The notes under the pieces were generated by a model. That model was given only the letters and a program-made list of their open reading frames with translations, was not told the origin of the DNA and made no database searches. The position numbers and the translations under genes were made by a program. A stretch of 8,189 nt of DNA from Hyphomicrobiales bacterium (lineage in GTDB: Bacteria; Pseudomonadota; Alphaproteobacteria; Rhodobacterales; Rhodobacteraceae): contig PWLT01000139.1 in the NCBI GenBank assembly GCA_003558415.1, positions 1-8,189 on the forward strand, read 5' to 3'. Below are positions 1-7,338 of this stretch, in pieces (within the stretch, counting starts at the first letter, position 1; every line of letters begins with the position of its first letter).

Positions 1-3000
1 AGCCGCAACACCCTTGACACGATGGACCGGCTGACGGCCTGGCGCGGGCATCTGCTCAACTGGTACGAGACGCGCCATCTCGAGCCGCTGCCCCCGCGCT
101 ATGTCTCGGCGGTCGATAGCGGCAACCTTGCCGTCAGCCTGATCGCCTTCGCTCGGGCCTGCCACGCGGCGCGCAAGGCGCCGCTCTTCGGCGTCGAGCG
201 CTGGTACGGGCTGGAGGACACGCTGGCGCTGCTCGCCGAGGCGCTGCGCGCACCCGTTGCCGAACCCGCATTCGGGCGCAGGGGGCAGGTTCTGCTGGAC
301 GAGATCCGCGAGGCGGTTGCGGGTGCTGCGCGTGATCGCGGCCACTGGGCGCAGGTTCTGGAAACGCTGCAGGACGTGCTGCTGCCGCGGCTCGAATCCG
401 AGCTTCGCGACGCCATCGGCGAGGCCGGCCCGGTTCCGTCCGAAAGCCTGCGCGAGGTGCAGATCTGGCTCGAGCGCACGCGCGGGCACATCCGGGCGAT
501 GTGGCGCGACCATCAGGAGTTCGAGGGGTGGCGGAGCATCGCGGCCCGGGCGCCTCAGGCCTGCCATGACCGCGCTGCGGCGGTTCTCGATGCGATCCCC
601 GCTCCGCCCGCGACCGCCGAGGCCGGCGCTGCCTTTGATCGCGCGCGCGCCCGGCTCATGGCGGCGGGCACGCTGCTGGAGCGCGACGAGGAACGCGAAT
701 GGATCGAATCGCTCGACGCGGCGCTGGAGCGCGCCGCGCGCGGCCACGCGCGGATGGAGCGCGCCCTGCGCGCGCTGGCGGCGCGTGCGCGCGACTGGGC
801 GCTGGGGATGGATTTCGAGGTGCTGCTCGACCCGCTGACCAAACAGCTCTTCATCGGCTATGATGTCGAGCACGCGCGCCCTGATGCCAACCGCTACGAT
901 CTGCTCGCCTCCGAGGCACGGCTTGCCAGCTATTTCGCGATCGCCAAGCGCGATCTTCCGGTCGAACACTGGACGCGGCTGGGCCGTCCGCTCACCGGCG
1001 CAGGCGCGCTCACGCTGCTGTCCTGGAACGGCTCGATGTTCGAGTACCTGATGCCGCGGCTTCTCCTGCGCTGCCCGCCCGAGACCCTTCTGGGCCAGAG
1101 CGAGCGCGCCGCCATCGATGTGCAGCGCGACTACGGGCGCCGGCATGGCGTGCCCTGGGGTGTCTCGGAATCGGGGTTTTCCGCGCAGGATCCCGATCGC
1201 AAGTACCGATACCGCGCCTTCGGCGTGCCGGGGCTGGGGGTGCGCCGCGGGCTCGCCCGCGACATGGTGGTTGCACCCTACGCCACGATGATCGCGCTTC
1301 CCTTGCGCCCCTATCCGGCCATCAAGAACCTGCGCGCGCTGGAAGAACTGGGGGCGCTGGGGCGCTACGGGTTCTTCGAGGCGGTCGATTTCACCGCCGA
1401 GCGCATCCCCGTCGGCGCGCGCTTCGAATCCGTGCGCTCCTACATGGCGCATCATCAGGGGATGGGGCTTGCGGCGCTGGGAAACGCGCTGTGCGACGAC
1501 ATGCTGGTCGGGTATTTTCACGACGACGCGATGATGCGCACCGTCGAGCATCTGCTCAGCGAGCGGATACCCTGGGAACTCCCGCGCGAGGAACCCCGCC
1601 GCGAAGACTCCGCTGCCGAGCCGCCCGCCCTGGCCCATGACCGGCCCGCGCTTGCCCCCTGGGGGCCGCTGCCCGCCCCGGACGGACCGGGCCTGCACGC
1701 CATCTCGAACACGACCATGACGCTGCGCGCCGATGCCGCGGGCAGTCTCGGGCTGTGGTGGCACCGCCATCTGCTCACCCGCGGGCTGGGGGGGAGCGAG
1801 GCGCCCGGCGGGGCGGGCGGCTGCAGCCTTTACCTGCAGGATCGCGACGAGGCCGCCCTGTGGGGGCTTGGCCCCGCGCAGGCAGGGGGCGATGAGGATC
1901 TTCGCGTGGTCTTTCACCAGCATCTGGTCGAGACGCATCTGCGCAACCGCGGCATCGCCATGAGCGTGCTCGACGGGATATGCCCCGGAGACGACATCGC
2001 GATGCGCCGCGTGAGTCTGGTCAACGAGACCGACCGGCCGCGACGCATTCGCCTGACCAGCGCGGGCGAGGTCATCCTTGCCCCCGTCGACGGGCATGAG
2101 CGCCACCCCGCCTTCAGCCGGCTCTTCGTGGCGAGCGATCATCTGCCGGATCTCCAGGCGCTGCTCTTCACCCGGCGCGGCCGCCGGCCCGAAGAGCGTC
2201 ACCCGGTCATCCTTCACCGCATGGTTTGCGATGACGACAGCGCCCGTGTCATCGGCTTTGAGACCGACCGGCGCACCTTTCTGGGCCGCTACGGGAGTGC
2301 CGACCGACCCGCTGCATTATGCGGCGGCGAGGGGCTGTCAGGTACAACGGGCTGGACGCTCGATCCGGTCTGCGCGCTCCAGGCCGAGGTGACACTTGCA
2401 CCCCACGGCCATGCCGAGCTGGCATTCGTTACCATCGCCGCCGAAAGCCGCGCCCGGGCCGAGCGCTGCGCCTGGCGCTTTGCGACGCTCTCCACGCTCG
2501 ACTGGTCTTTCGAGGCCGCCGGTGTACAGGCGGCACGCAGCGTTCAGCGTCTGGGGCTCGCGCCCGCATCGCTGCCCGCAGTTCAGGGCCTGCTGTCGCA
2601 TGTGCTCCGCCCGGGCGCGCAGGCACGCCCGGATCTGCCCGAGGCTGGCGTGGCGGAGGCGGATGCGTCGACGCAGCACGATCTGTGGGCGCATGGCATC
2701 TCGGGCGATGCGCCGATCCTTCTGCTGCGCGTGGGTGAGGGGCGCGCGAGCCCGCTGACTGAGGTGGTGCTGGCCGCGCATGGGCTGTGGCGCGCGGCCG
2801 AGATCGAGATCGACCTCGTCTTGCTCCATGAAGGGGTGCCCGGCTATGTTGAGCCCGTGCGTGAACGCGTGCTGGGCCAGATCCGCGACGCGGGCGCGCA
2901 TGAGCTGGTCGGCCACCGCGGCGGGGTTCATCCGGTCGCGCGCGATCCCGCGCGCCCCGAACTCGCCGCCGCGGTCGAGCGGGCCGCGTCCGTGACGCTC

Positions 3001-5574
3001 GATGCAGAGGATGGGACGATCGAGGCGCAGCTTGAACGCCTTGCGCGGCATGCGCCCGATCCGCCGGAGCTGGAGCCGCTCCACGCGCCCGAGGGACGGG
3101 ACGCCGAGCCTGTCGGTTTCGCCTCCGCAACGCCCGCCAACGGCTACGGCGATTTCGATCCCGAGAGCGGCGACTATCTCATCGAAGCCGGCCCCGAGAG
3201 CCCGACACCCGCGCCCTGGGCCAATGTGCTCGCCAATCCCGGCTTCGGCACCATCGTCACCGAGGCCGGGCTGGGCTGGAGCTGGGCGCTCAACAGCGGC
3301 GAGAACCGGCTGACGCCCTGGCTCAACGATCCGGTGGCCGACCCGCAGGTGGAGGCGCTCTATCTGCGCGACGAGGGCTCGAGCCATGTCTGGACGCCCA
3401 CGCCGCGCCCCGCAGGCGCCGCCCCCTGCCGGGTGCGCCACGGCCCCGGTTCCACGGTCTGGGAGTCGCACCATGACGGGCTCGACCAACGGCTCACGGC
3501 TTTCGTTGCCTGCGACGAGCCCGTCAAGCTGGTGCGCCTCTCGCTGCGCAATACCGGCGCGCAGACGCGGCGGATCTCGGCGACCTACTATGCCGAATGG
3601 CTGCTGGCGGCACTGCCCGGGCGGGCCGATCCGTTCCTGTGCGCACGATTCGATCCTGGCGCGCGCATCCTGACCGCGCGCAACACCCGCAACCCGGTAT
3701 TCGCGGGGCGGGTGGCCTTTCTCGCCGCGAGCATGCCGCCGCACGGCGTGTGCTGTTCGCGGCCCCGGTTTCTCGGTCCGCAGGGCGATCGCTCGCGGCC
3801 TGCGGCACTGCGCCGGCGCGGGCTGGGCGAGGCGAGCGATTGTCTGGGCGATGCCTGCGCGGCCTTTCAGATCGAGCTCGACATCGCGCCGGGCGAGAGT
3901 GTGGAGTGCCATTTCGTGCTGGGGCAGGGCGCCGATGCGGGCGAGGCCGCCGCGCTGGCCGAGCGCTGGCGCGACGCTGACCGCGTCGAGGCGGAGTTCA
4001 AACGCCTGAAAGAGCAATGGCGCGAACGCCTCGGCGCGGTGCAGGTCTCCACGCCCGATGCGTCCTTCGATCTGATGATCAATCGCTGGCTGCCCTACCA
4101 GACGCGCGCGGCGCGGCTGGATGCGCGCGCGGGTTTCTATCAGGCGGGCGGCGGCATCGGTTTCCGCGATCAGCTTCAGGATGTGCTCGCCCTGCTGCAT
4201 GGCGAGCCCGCGACCGCGCGCCGCCACATCCTGCGCGCGGCCCAAGCGCAGTTCGAGGAGGGGGATGTCCTGCACTGGTGGCACCCGCCCGAGATGCGCG
4301 GGGTGCGCACGCGGATCACCGACGATCTGCTCTGGCTGCCCTATGTGAGTGCGCGCTATGTCGAGGCGACGGGCGATAGCGCGATCATGTCCGAGGCGCT
4401 GCCCTATCTGCGCGCGCCGGAGCTGGAGCCTGAAGAGCATGACCGTTTCGCCGTCTTCGAGCCCACGCAGGAGCGCTGGCCGCTCCTCGACCATTGCGAG
4501 CGCGCGCTGGAGCGCGCCCACCGGCTGGGCGCGGATGGGCTGCCGCTGATCGGCACCGGCGACTGGAATGACGGGATGGACCGCATCGGCGCGCGGGGGC
4601 GGGGGCAGAGCGTCTGGCTCGGCTGGTTCCTGATCGCCGCCATCGACGGCTTCCTTGAGTTGTGCGAGGGCGCGGAGCATACGGAGCCGGTCACGCGCTG
4701 GCAGGAACGGCGCGAGGAGTTGCGCCGCGCGGTGGAGGAATCCGGATGGGACGGTGCCTGGTATCTGCGCGCCATCGACGATGACGGCGAGCCCTGGGGC
4801 TCGGCCACGAACGAGGAATGCCGCATCGACTCCATCGCGCAATCCTGGGCGGTTCTCAGCGGCGCGGGCGAGCCCGCGCGCGCGCAACAGGCCCTCAATG
4901 CCGCGGCGCGCGAGTTGATGCCGCGCGAGGGGCGCATCGTGCGCCTGCTCACCCCGCCTTTCGACACGACGCATCGCGATCCGGGCTATATCCGCTCCTA
5001 TCCGCCCGGCATCCGCGAGAACGGCGGGCAGTATTCACATGCGGCTGCCTGGCTCGGCATCGCCTTCGCGCTGAGCGGCGACGGCGATCGCGCGCGCGAG
5101 GTCTTCGACCGGCTCAATCCCGCGCTGCACGCCACCACGCCGGAGGAGGCCCGGCGGTACCTCACCGAACCCTATGCGATGGCCGCCGATATCGGCGGCG
5201 CGGCGCCCCATGTGGGGCGCGGCGGGTGGAGTTGGTACACCGGCGCGGCGGCATGGGGCTGGCGGCTGGGGGTGGAATACATCCTCGGCCTGCAGTCACG
5301 CCCCGGCGGGGTGGAGATCCGCCCCTGCCTGCCCGGCGACTGGGAGGGCTTCTCCGCCCGCCTCGAACGCGACGGCGCGGTGCTGGAGATCCGCTGCCGA
5401 AGGGTGGCGGGGCTCGATCCCTCGGAGATGCGCGTGAGCGTCGACGGCTCCCGGGTGGTCGGGGCACGGATCGGCTTTCCCGCAGCCGGCACCACGCGCA
5501 AGGTTGAGCTGGAGATCGCCCCTGCCGTTGCCCCTGCCCGCATCTCGGAGAGGCCGGTCGACGGGCATTCCTGA
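1..5574 (+). CDS. cgs/ndvB: Cyclic beta-1,2-glucan synthase, C-terminal two thirds (5' end outside window)
   Basis: This enzyme makes cyclic beta-1,2-glucan at the inner membrane for export to the periplasm. The frame is open from base 1 with family-typical residues (NTLDTM) before the first ATG at 22, so the gene is cut by the window edge rather than starting there. About 1857 residues are visible, against roughly 2800-2900 in known NdvB/ChvB/Cgs proteins. The missing part should hold the membrane segments and GT84 glycosyltransferase. Visible in order are a helical linker (bases 1-820), a glycoamylase/cyclization domain (about 830-1570), a first beta-sandwich (about 1690-2500), a linker (2500-3080), a second beta-sandwich (about 3130-4000) and a GH94 catalytic barrel (about 4030-5300) with a C-terminal cap. 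GH94 signatures are intact: GFRDQLQD (4159-4182), HWWHPP (4273-4290), TGDWNDGM (4555-4578, carrying the expected general-acid Asp) and ENGGQYSH (5017-5040). In Brucella Cgs this domain is known to trim the glucan chain by phosphorolysis. No frameshift is seen. The family call is firm; choosing between the names ndvB, chvB and cgs is convention. Confidence 0.95.
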   Translation, partial: SRNTLDTMDRLTAWRGHLLNWYETRHLEPLPPRYVSAVDSGNLAVSLIAFARACHAARKAPLFGVERWYGLEDTLALLAEALRAPVAEPAFGRRGQVLLDEIREAVAGAARDRGHWAQVLETLQDVLLPRLESELRDAIGEAGPVPSESLREVQIWLERTRGHIRAMWRDHQEFEGWRSIAARAPQACHDRAAAVLDAIPAPPATAEAGAAFDRARARLMAAGTLLERDEEREWIESLDAALERAARGHARMERALRALAARARDWALGMDFEVLLDPLTKQLFIGYDVEHARPDANRYDLLASEARLASYFAIAKRDLPVEHWTRLGRPLTGAGALTLLSWNGSMFEYLMPRLLLRCPPETLLGQSERAAIDVQRDYGRRHGVPWGVSESGFSAQDPDRKYRYRAFGVPGLGVRRGLARDMVVAPYATMIALPLRPYPAIKNLRALEELGALGRYGFFEAVDFTAERIPVGARFESVRSYMAHHQGMGLAALGNALCDDMLVGYFHDDAMMRTVEHLLSERIPWELPREEPRREDSAAEPPALAHDRPALAPWGPLPAPDGPGLHAISNTTMTLRADAAGSLGLWWHRHLLTRGLGGSEAPGGAGGCSLYLQDRDEAALWGLGPAQAGGDEDLRVVFHQHLVETHLRNRGIAMSVLDGICPGDDIAMRRVSLVNETDRPRRIRLTSAGEVILAPVDGHERHPAFSRLFVASDHLPDLQALLFTRRGRRPEERHPVILHRMVCDDDSARVIGFETDRRTFLGRYGSADRPAALCGGEGLSGTTGWTLDPVCALQAEVTLAPHGHAELAFVTIAAESRARAERCAWRFATLSTLDWSFEAAGVQAARSVQRLGLAPASLPAVQGLLSHVLRPGAQARPDLPEAGVAEADASTQHDLWAHGISGDAPILLLRVGEGRASPLTEVVLAAHGLWRAAEIEIDLVLLHEGVPGYVEPVRERVLGQIRDAGAHELVGHRGGVHPVARDPARPELAAAVERAASVTLDAEDGTIEAQLERLARHAPDPPELEPLHAPEGRDAEPVGFASATPANGYGDFDPESGDYLIEAGPESPTPAPWANVLANPGFGTIVTEAGLGWSWALNSGENRLTPWLNDPVADPQVEALYLRDEGSSHVWTPTPRPAGAAPCRVRHGPGSTVWESHHDGLDQRLTAFVACDEPVKLVRLSLRNTGAQTRRISATYYAEWLLAALPGRADPFLCARFDPGARILTARNTRNPVFAGRVAFLAASMPPHGVCCSRPRFLGPQGDRSRPAALRRRGLGEASDCLGDACAAFQIELDIAPGESVECHFVLGQGADAGEAAALAERWRDADRVEAEFKRLKEQWRERLGAVQVSTPDASFDLMINRWLPYQTRAARLDARAGFYQAGGGIGFRDQLQDVLALLHGEPATARRHILRAAQAQFEEGDVLHWWHPPEMRGVRTRITDDLLWLPYVSARYVEATGDSAIMSEALPYLRAPELEPEEHDRFAVFEPTQERWPLLDHCERALERAHRLGADGLPLIGTGDWNDGMDRIGARGRGQSVWLGWFLIAAIDGFLELCEGAEHTEPVTRWQERREELRRAVEESGWDGAWYLRAIDDDGEPWGSATNEECRIDSIAQSWAVLSGAGEPARAQQALNAAARELMPREGRIVRLLTPPFDTTHRDPGYIRSYPPGIRENGGQYSHAAAWLGIAFALSGDGDRAREVFDRLNPALHATTPEEARRYLTEPYAMAADIGGAAPHVGRGGWSWYTGAAAWGWRLGVEYILGLQSRPGGVEIRPCLPGDWEGFSARLERDGAVLEIRCRRVAGLDPSEMRVSVDGSRVVGARIGFPAAGTTRKVELEIAPAVAPARISERPVDGHS
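830..1570 (+). other. Glycoamylase-like cyclization domain within the glucan synthase
   Basis: This stretch of the glucan synthase matches the glycoamylase-type domain (Pfam PF10091 kind) that sits between the glycosyltransferase and phosphorylase parts of cyclic glucan synthases. Visible signatures are LLSWNGSMF (1015-1041), PWGVSESG (1153-1176) and SYMAHHQGMG (around 1438-1467), followed by the LLSERIPWELP-type exit into the linker. From memory of the literature, the equivalent domain of another synthase closes the beta-1,2-glucan ring by transglycosylation and founded family GH189. The Glu in PWGVSESG (codon 1168-1170) is a plausible active-site acid, but that is inference. Boundaries are approximate. 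Confidence 0.8.
4030..5300 (+). other. GH94 phosphorylase-like catalytic domain within the glucan synthase
   Basis: This is the C-terminal (alpha/alpha)6-barrel domain related to cellobiose and chitobiose phosphorylases. The conserved barrel blocks appear in the expected order: the RW..YQTRAAR block, GGxGFRDQLQD, HWWHPP followed by RTRITDDLLWLPY, the GTGDWNDGMD block with the catalytic acidic residue, the NEECRIDSIAQSW block, and PPGIRENGGQYSH. All look undamaged, so phosphorolytic activity on beta-1,2-glucan is likely retained. Boundaries are approximate, and the C-terminal 90 residues form a small beta-rich cap. Confidence 0.85.
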
Positions 5575-5578
5575 ACGC

Positions 5579-5612
5579 ACCGGCCGACGAGCTTCGATCC
5601 GATCCGGCCGGT
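5579..5612 (+). terminator. Inverted repeat after the glucan synthase gene, possible transcription end
   Basis: ACCGGCC (5579-5585) pairs perfectly with GGCCGGT (5606-5612) across a 20-base loop, starting five bases after the cgs stop codon. The position fits a terminator or mRNA 3'-end stem. However, there is no T-run after it and the loop is long, so it does not qualify as a standard intrinsic terminator. In such GC-rich DNA a 7-bp match could be chance. Confidence 0.3.
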
Positions 5613-5868
5613 TCGACATTGGCGAGGTTGGCGAAGGCCACCGCGCTGCCCGCGCCGCGTTGGGTGCGGGCATTGACCGGATGGCCGAGCCATGCCGCGC
5701 GACATCCGGTTGCGCATCGGGCAGATGGATGAAGACCGCCCAGAGAACGCCCTTCATTCAGCGGTTTCTCCTTCCCGGCCGGGGGGATTTCAGAAACACA
5801 ATCTTCGTGCGCCCCGATATGTTGCCCGCCAACGGGGCCGTCCGGCCCTGCATTTCCCCATGCGTATC

Positions 5869-5875
5869 AGGAGGG
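5869..5875 (+). promoter_or_regulatory. Strong Shine-Dalgarno sequence for doeD
   Basis: AGGAGGG lies four bases upstream of the ATG at 5880. It is a strong, well-placed match to the anti-Shine-Dalgarno and fixes the doeD start. Confidence 0.85.
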
Positions 5876-5879
5876 TGCG

Positions 5880-7256
5880 ATGCTCACCAATGATCAGCTT
5901 GACAAATGGGACCGCGAGACCTTTCTCCACCCCTCGACGCATTTCGCACAGCACGCGCGGGGCGACTCCGCCAGCCGAATCGTCACCGGCGGCTCGGGCG
6001 TGTTCATCGAGGACCGCGACGGAAAGCGCCTGCTCGACGCCTTCGCCGGGCTCTATTGCGTCAATGTGGGCTACGGGCGCCGCGAGATCGCCGAGGCGAT
6101 TGCGAAACAGGCGCATGAGCTGGCCTATTACCACGCCTATGTCGGCCACGGCACCGAGGCCTCGATCACTCTGGCCAAGATGATCATCGACCGGGCGCCG
6201 GCGAACATGAGCAAGGTCTATTTCGGGCTGGGCGGCTCGGACGCCAATGAAACCAACGTCAAGCTGGTGTGGTATGTCAACAACGTGTTGGGCCGCCCGG
6301 AAAAGCGCAAGATCATCTCGCGCTGGCGCGGCTATCACGGCTCGGGGCTGATCACCGGCTCGCTGACCGGGCTCAAGATGTTCCATGACAAGTTCGGCCT
6401 GCCCATGGCCGAGGTGATCCATACCGAGGCGCCCTATTACTTCCGCCGCCCGCGCGCCGAGATGACCGAGGCCGAGTTCACCGCCCATTGCGCCGCCGAG
6501 CTCGAGGCGCTGATCGAGCGCGAGGGCGCCGATACGATTGGCGCCTTCATCGGCGAGCCGATCCTGGGCACGGGTGGCATCGTGCCCCCGCCCGCCGGCT
6601 ACTGGGAGGCGATGCAGCCGATCCTGCGCCGCCACGACATCCTGCTGATCGCAGATGAGGTCGTCACCGGCTTCGGGCGGATGGGCACGATGATGGGTTC
6701 CACCCATTACGGGATCACCCCCGACATCATCACCATCGCCAAGGGGCTGACCTCGGCCTATGCGCCGCTGTCGGGCTCGATCGTTTCCGAAAAGGTCTGG
6801 AAGGTGCTTGAGGATGGCACCGACAGCTTCGGCGCCTTCGGACATGGCTGGACCTATTCGGCCCATCCCATCGGCGCGGCGGCCGGGGTGGCCAATCTGC
6901 AGCTGATCGACGAGCTGGCGCTGGTGCAGAACGCCCGCGACACCGGCGCCTATTTCAACAACGCGCTGGCGCAGGCGCTGGGCGATCATCCCCATGTCGG
7001 CGATGTGCGCGGCGAGGGGCTGATGGCGGCAGTCGAACTGATGCGCGATCGCGAGACGCGCAGCTTCTTCGACGCATCCGAGAAGGTTGCCCAGCGCGTG
7101 GTCGGCGCAATGGCGGACAGAGGCGTGATCGCGCGCGCCATGCCGCAGGGCGATATCATCGGATTCGCGCCGCCGCTGTGCATCACCCGCGCGGAGTGCG
7201 ACACCGTCATCGCCGCAACGCTTGACGCGGTGGAGGAAATCGGCGCAACGCTGTAG
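5880..7256 (+). CDS. doeD: Class III PLP aminotransferase, probable diaminobutyrate transaminase of ectoine degradation
   Basis: This 458-residue protein is a complete fold-type I, class III (omega) aminotransferase. The N-terminal block (LHPSTHF, then [15 protein letters not shown]) is typical of the DoeD / omega-amino acid:pyruvate group. PLP-site residues are in place: the phosphate loop GGSD (Gly119-Ser120), Tyr152 in GYHG stacking on the ring, Glu226 in GEP, Asp259 in ADEV binding the pyridine nitrogen, Lys288 in IAKG forming the Schiff base, and Thr325 in GWTYSAHP. The C-terminal GFAPPL motif is also present. The proposed role is to transfer the side-chain amino group of L-2,4-diaminobutyrate to an oxo-acid, giving aspartate 4-semialdehyde in the cytoplasm. 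The substrate is inferred from neighbouring doeA and from remembered similarity to Halomonas DoeD. Related enzymes acting on putrescine, beta-alanine or taurine share the same fold and motifs. The ATG is fixed by the strong ribosome binding site. The gene lies 82 bases before doeA and is probably in one operon with it. Confidence 0.82.
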   Translation: MLTNDQLDKWDRETFLHPSTHFAQHARGDSASRIVTGGSGVFIEDRDGKRLLDAFAGLYCVNVGYGRREIAEAIAKQAHELAYYHAYVGHGTEASITLAKMIIDRAPANMSKVYFGLGGSDANETNVKLVWYVNNVLGRPEKRKIISRWRGYHGSGLITGSLTGLKMFHDKFGLPMAEVIHTEAPYYFRRPRAEMTEAEFTAHCAAELEALIEREGADTIGAFIGEPILGTGGIVPPPAGYWEAMQPILRRHDILLIADEVVTGFGRMGTMMGSTHYGITPDIITIAKGLTSAYAPLSGSIVSEKVWKVLEDGTDSFGAFGHGWTYSAHPIGAAAGVANLQLIDELALVQNARDTGAYFNNALAQALGDHPHVGDVRGEGLMAAVELMRDRETRSFFDASEKVAQRVVGAMADRGVIARAMPQGDIIGFAPPLCITRAECDTVIAATLDAVEEIGATL

Positions 7257-7259
7257 GGA

Positions 7260-7276
7260 TGGGGCCGCCAGCCCCA
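7260..7276 (+). repeat. Small hairpin just after the doeD stop
   Basis: TGGGGC (7260-7265) pairs with GCCCCA (7271-7276) over a five-base loop, starting three bases past the doeD TAG. It is followed by C-rich rather than T-rich sequence, so it is unlikely to stop transcription. It could protect the 3' end of the doeD part of the message or attenuate readthrough, but this is inference. Confidence 0.35.
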
Positions 7277-7305
7277 CCCCCCGCAAGACGCCCCGGCCCG
7301 TGCCC

Positions 7306-7328
7306 ATTCACGGACCGGTTCCGTGGAG
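7306..7328 (+). promoter_or_regulatory. Hairpin running into the doeA ribosome binding site
   Basis: CACGGA (7309-7314) pairs perfectly with TCCGTG (7320-7325) around the five-base loop CCGGT. The last G of the 3' arm is the first G of the doeA Shine-Dalgarno GGAGGT. The stem can extend by a T-G wobble (7308 with 7326) and a T-A pair (7307 with 7327), which would bury half of the Shine-Dalgarno. It is a possible translational control point in the doeD-doeA message, or a DNA palindrome for a regulator. Function is inferred only. Confidence 0.4.
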
Positions 7329-7330
7329 GT
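7325..7330 (+). promoter_or_regulatory. Shine-Dalgarno sequence that fixes the GTG start of doeA
   Basis: GGAGGT ends eight bases before the GTG at 7339-7341. It is the deciding evidence for a GTG start. The next in-frame ATG (7408) would remove the first 23 residues, including the conserved F-x-x-AEYW segment, and has no comparable ribosome binding site. Confidence 0.8.
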
Positions 7331-7338
7331 AGCCGCGC

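Larger units (their letters stand above)
5575..5879. other. 305-bp intergenic region between the glucan synthase gene and doeD
   Basis: No gene is recognised here on either strand. Short reading frames cross it, but none has a family-like sequence or a good ribosome binding site. The region holds an inverted repeat right after the cgs stop (5579-5612) and a 9-bp near-perfect tandem repeat (TTGGCGAGG at 5619-5627, then TTGGCGAAG at 5628-5636). It also holds a 10-bp palindrome CCCGGCCGGG (5774-5783), a somewhat AT-richer patch (about 5786-5825) and a small hairpin GGGCC/GGCCC (5835-5848) upstream of the doeD ribosome binding site. The length and position fit a promoter region for the ectoine catabolic genes. 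TATGTT at 5818-5823 is a weak -10 candidate with only a poor -35 (AACACA, 5795-5800). Confidence 0.6.

Noticed and set aside
22..24. ATG at base 22 as the start of the glucan synthase
   Set aside because: The frame is open upstream to base 1 with family-typical residues, and the GT84 and membrane part is missing. This is an internal Met in a gene cut by the window edge.
2338..4974. An 878-codon open frame on the minus strand, opposite the glucan synthase gene
   Set aside because: It lies wholly antisense to a clearly conserved coding region. Its translation is low-complexity Arg/Ala/Gly-rich with no family resemblance. Long open antisense frames are expected in high-GC genes where stop codons are rare.
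5673..5701. TTGACC (5673-5678) as a -35 box for doeD
   Set aside because: No acceptable -10 hexamer lies 16-18 bases downstream; the sequence there is GC-rich.
5504..5893. Possible small gene of about 129 codons bridging the cgs end and doeD start
   Set aside because: It overlaps both flanking genes out of frame, lacks a good ribosome binding site, and its translation is compositionally typical of an out-of-frame GC-rich reading. No recognisable domain.
5790..7307. A 505-codon open frame on the minus strand, opposite doeD
   Set aside because: It mirrors the doeD codons. The plus-strand protein has every aminotransferase active-site motif and a strong ribosome binding site, while the minus-strand product is unrecognisable.
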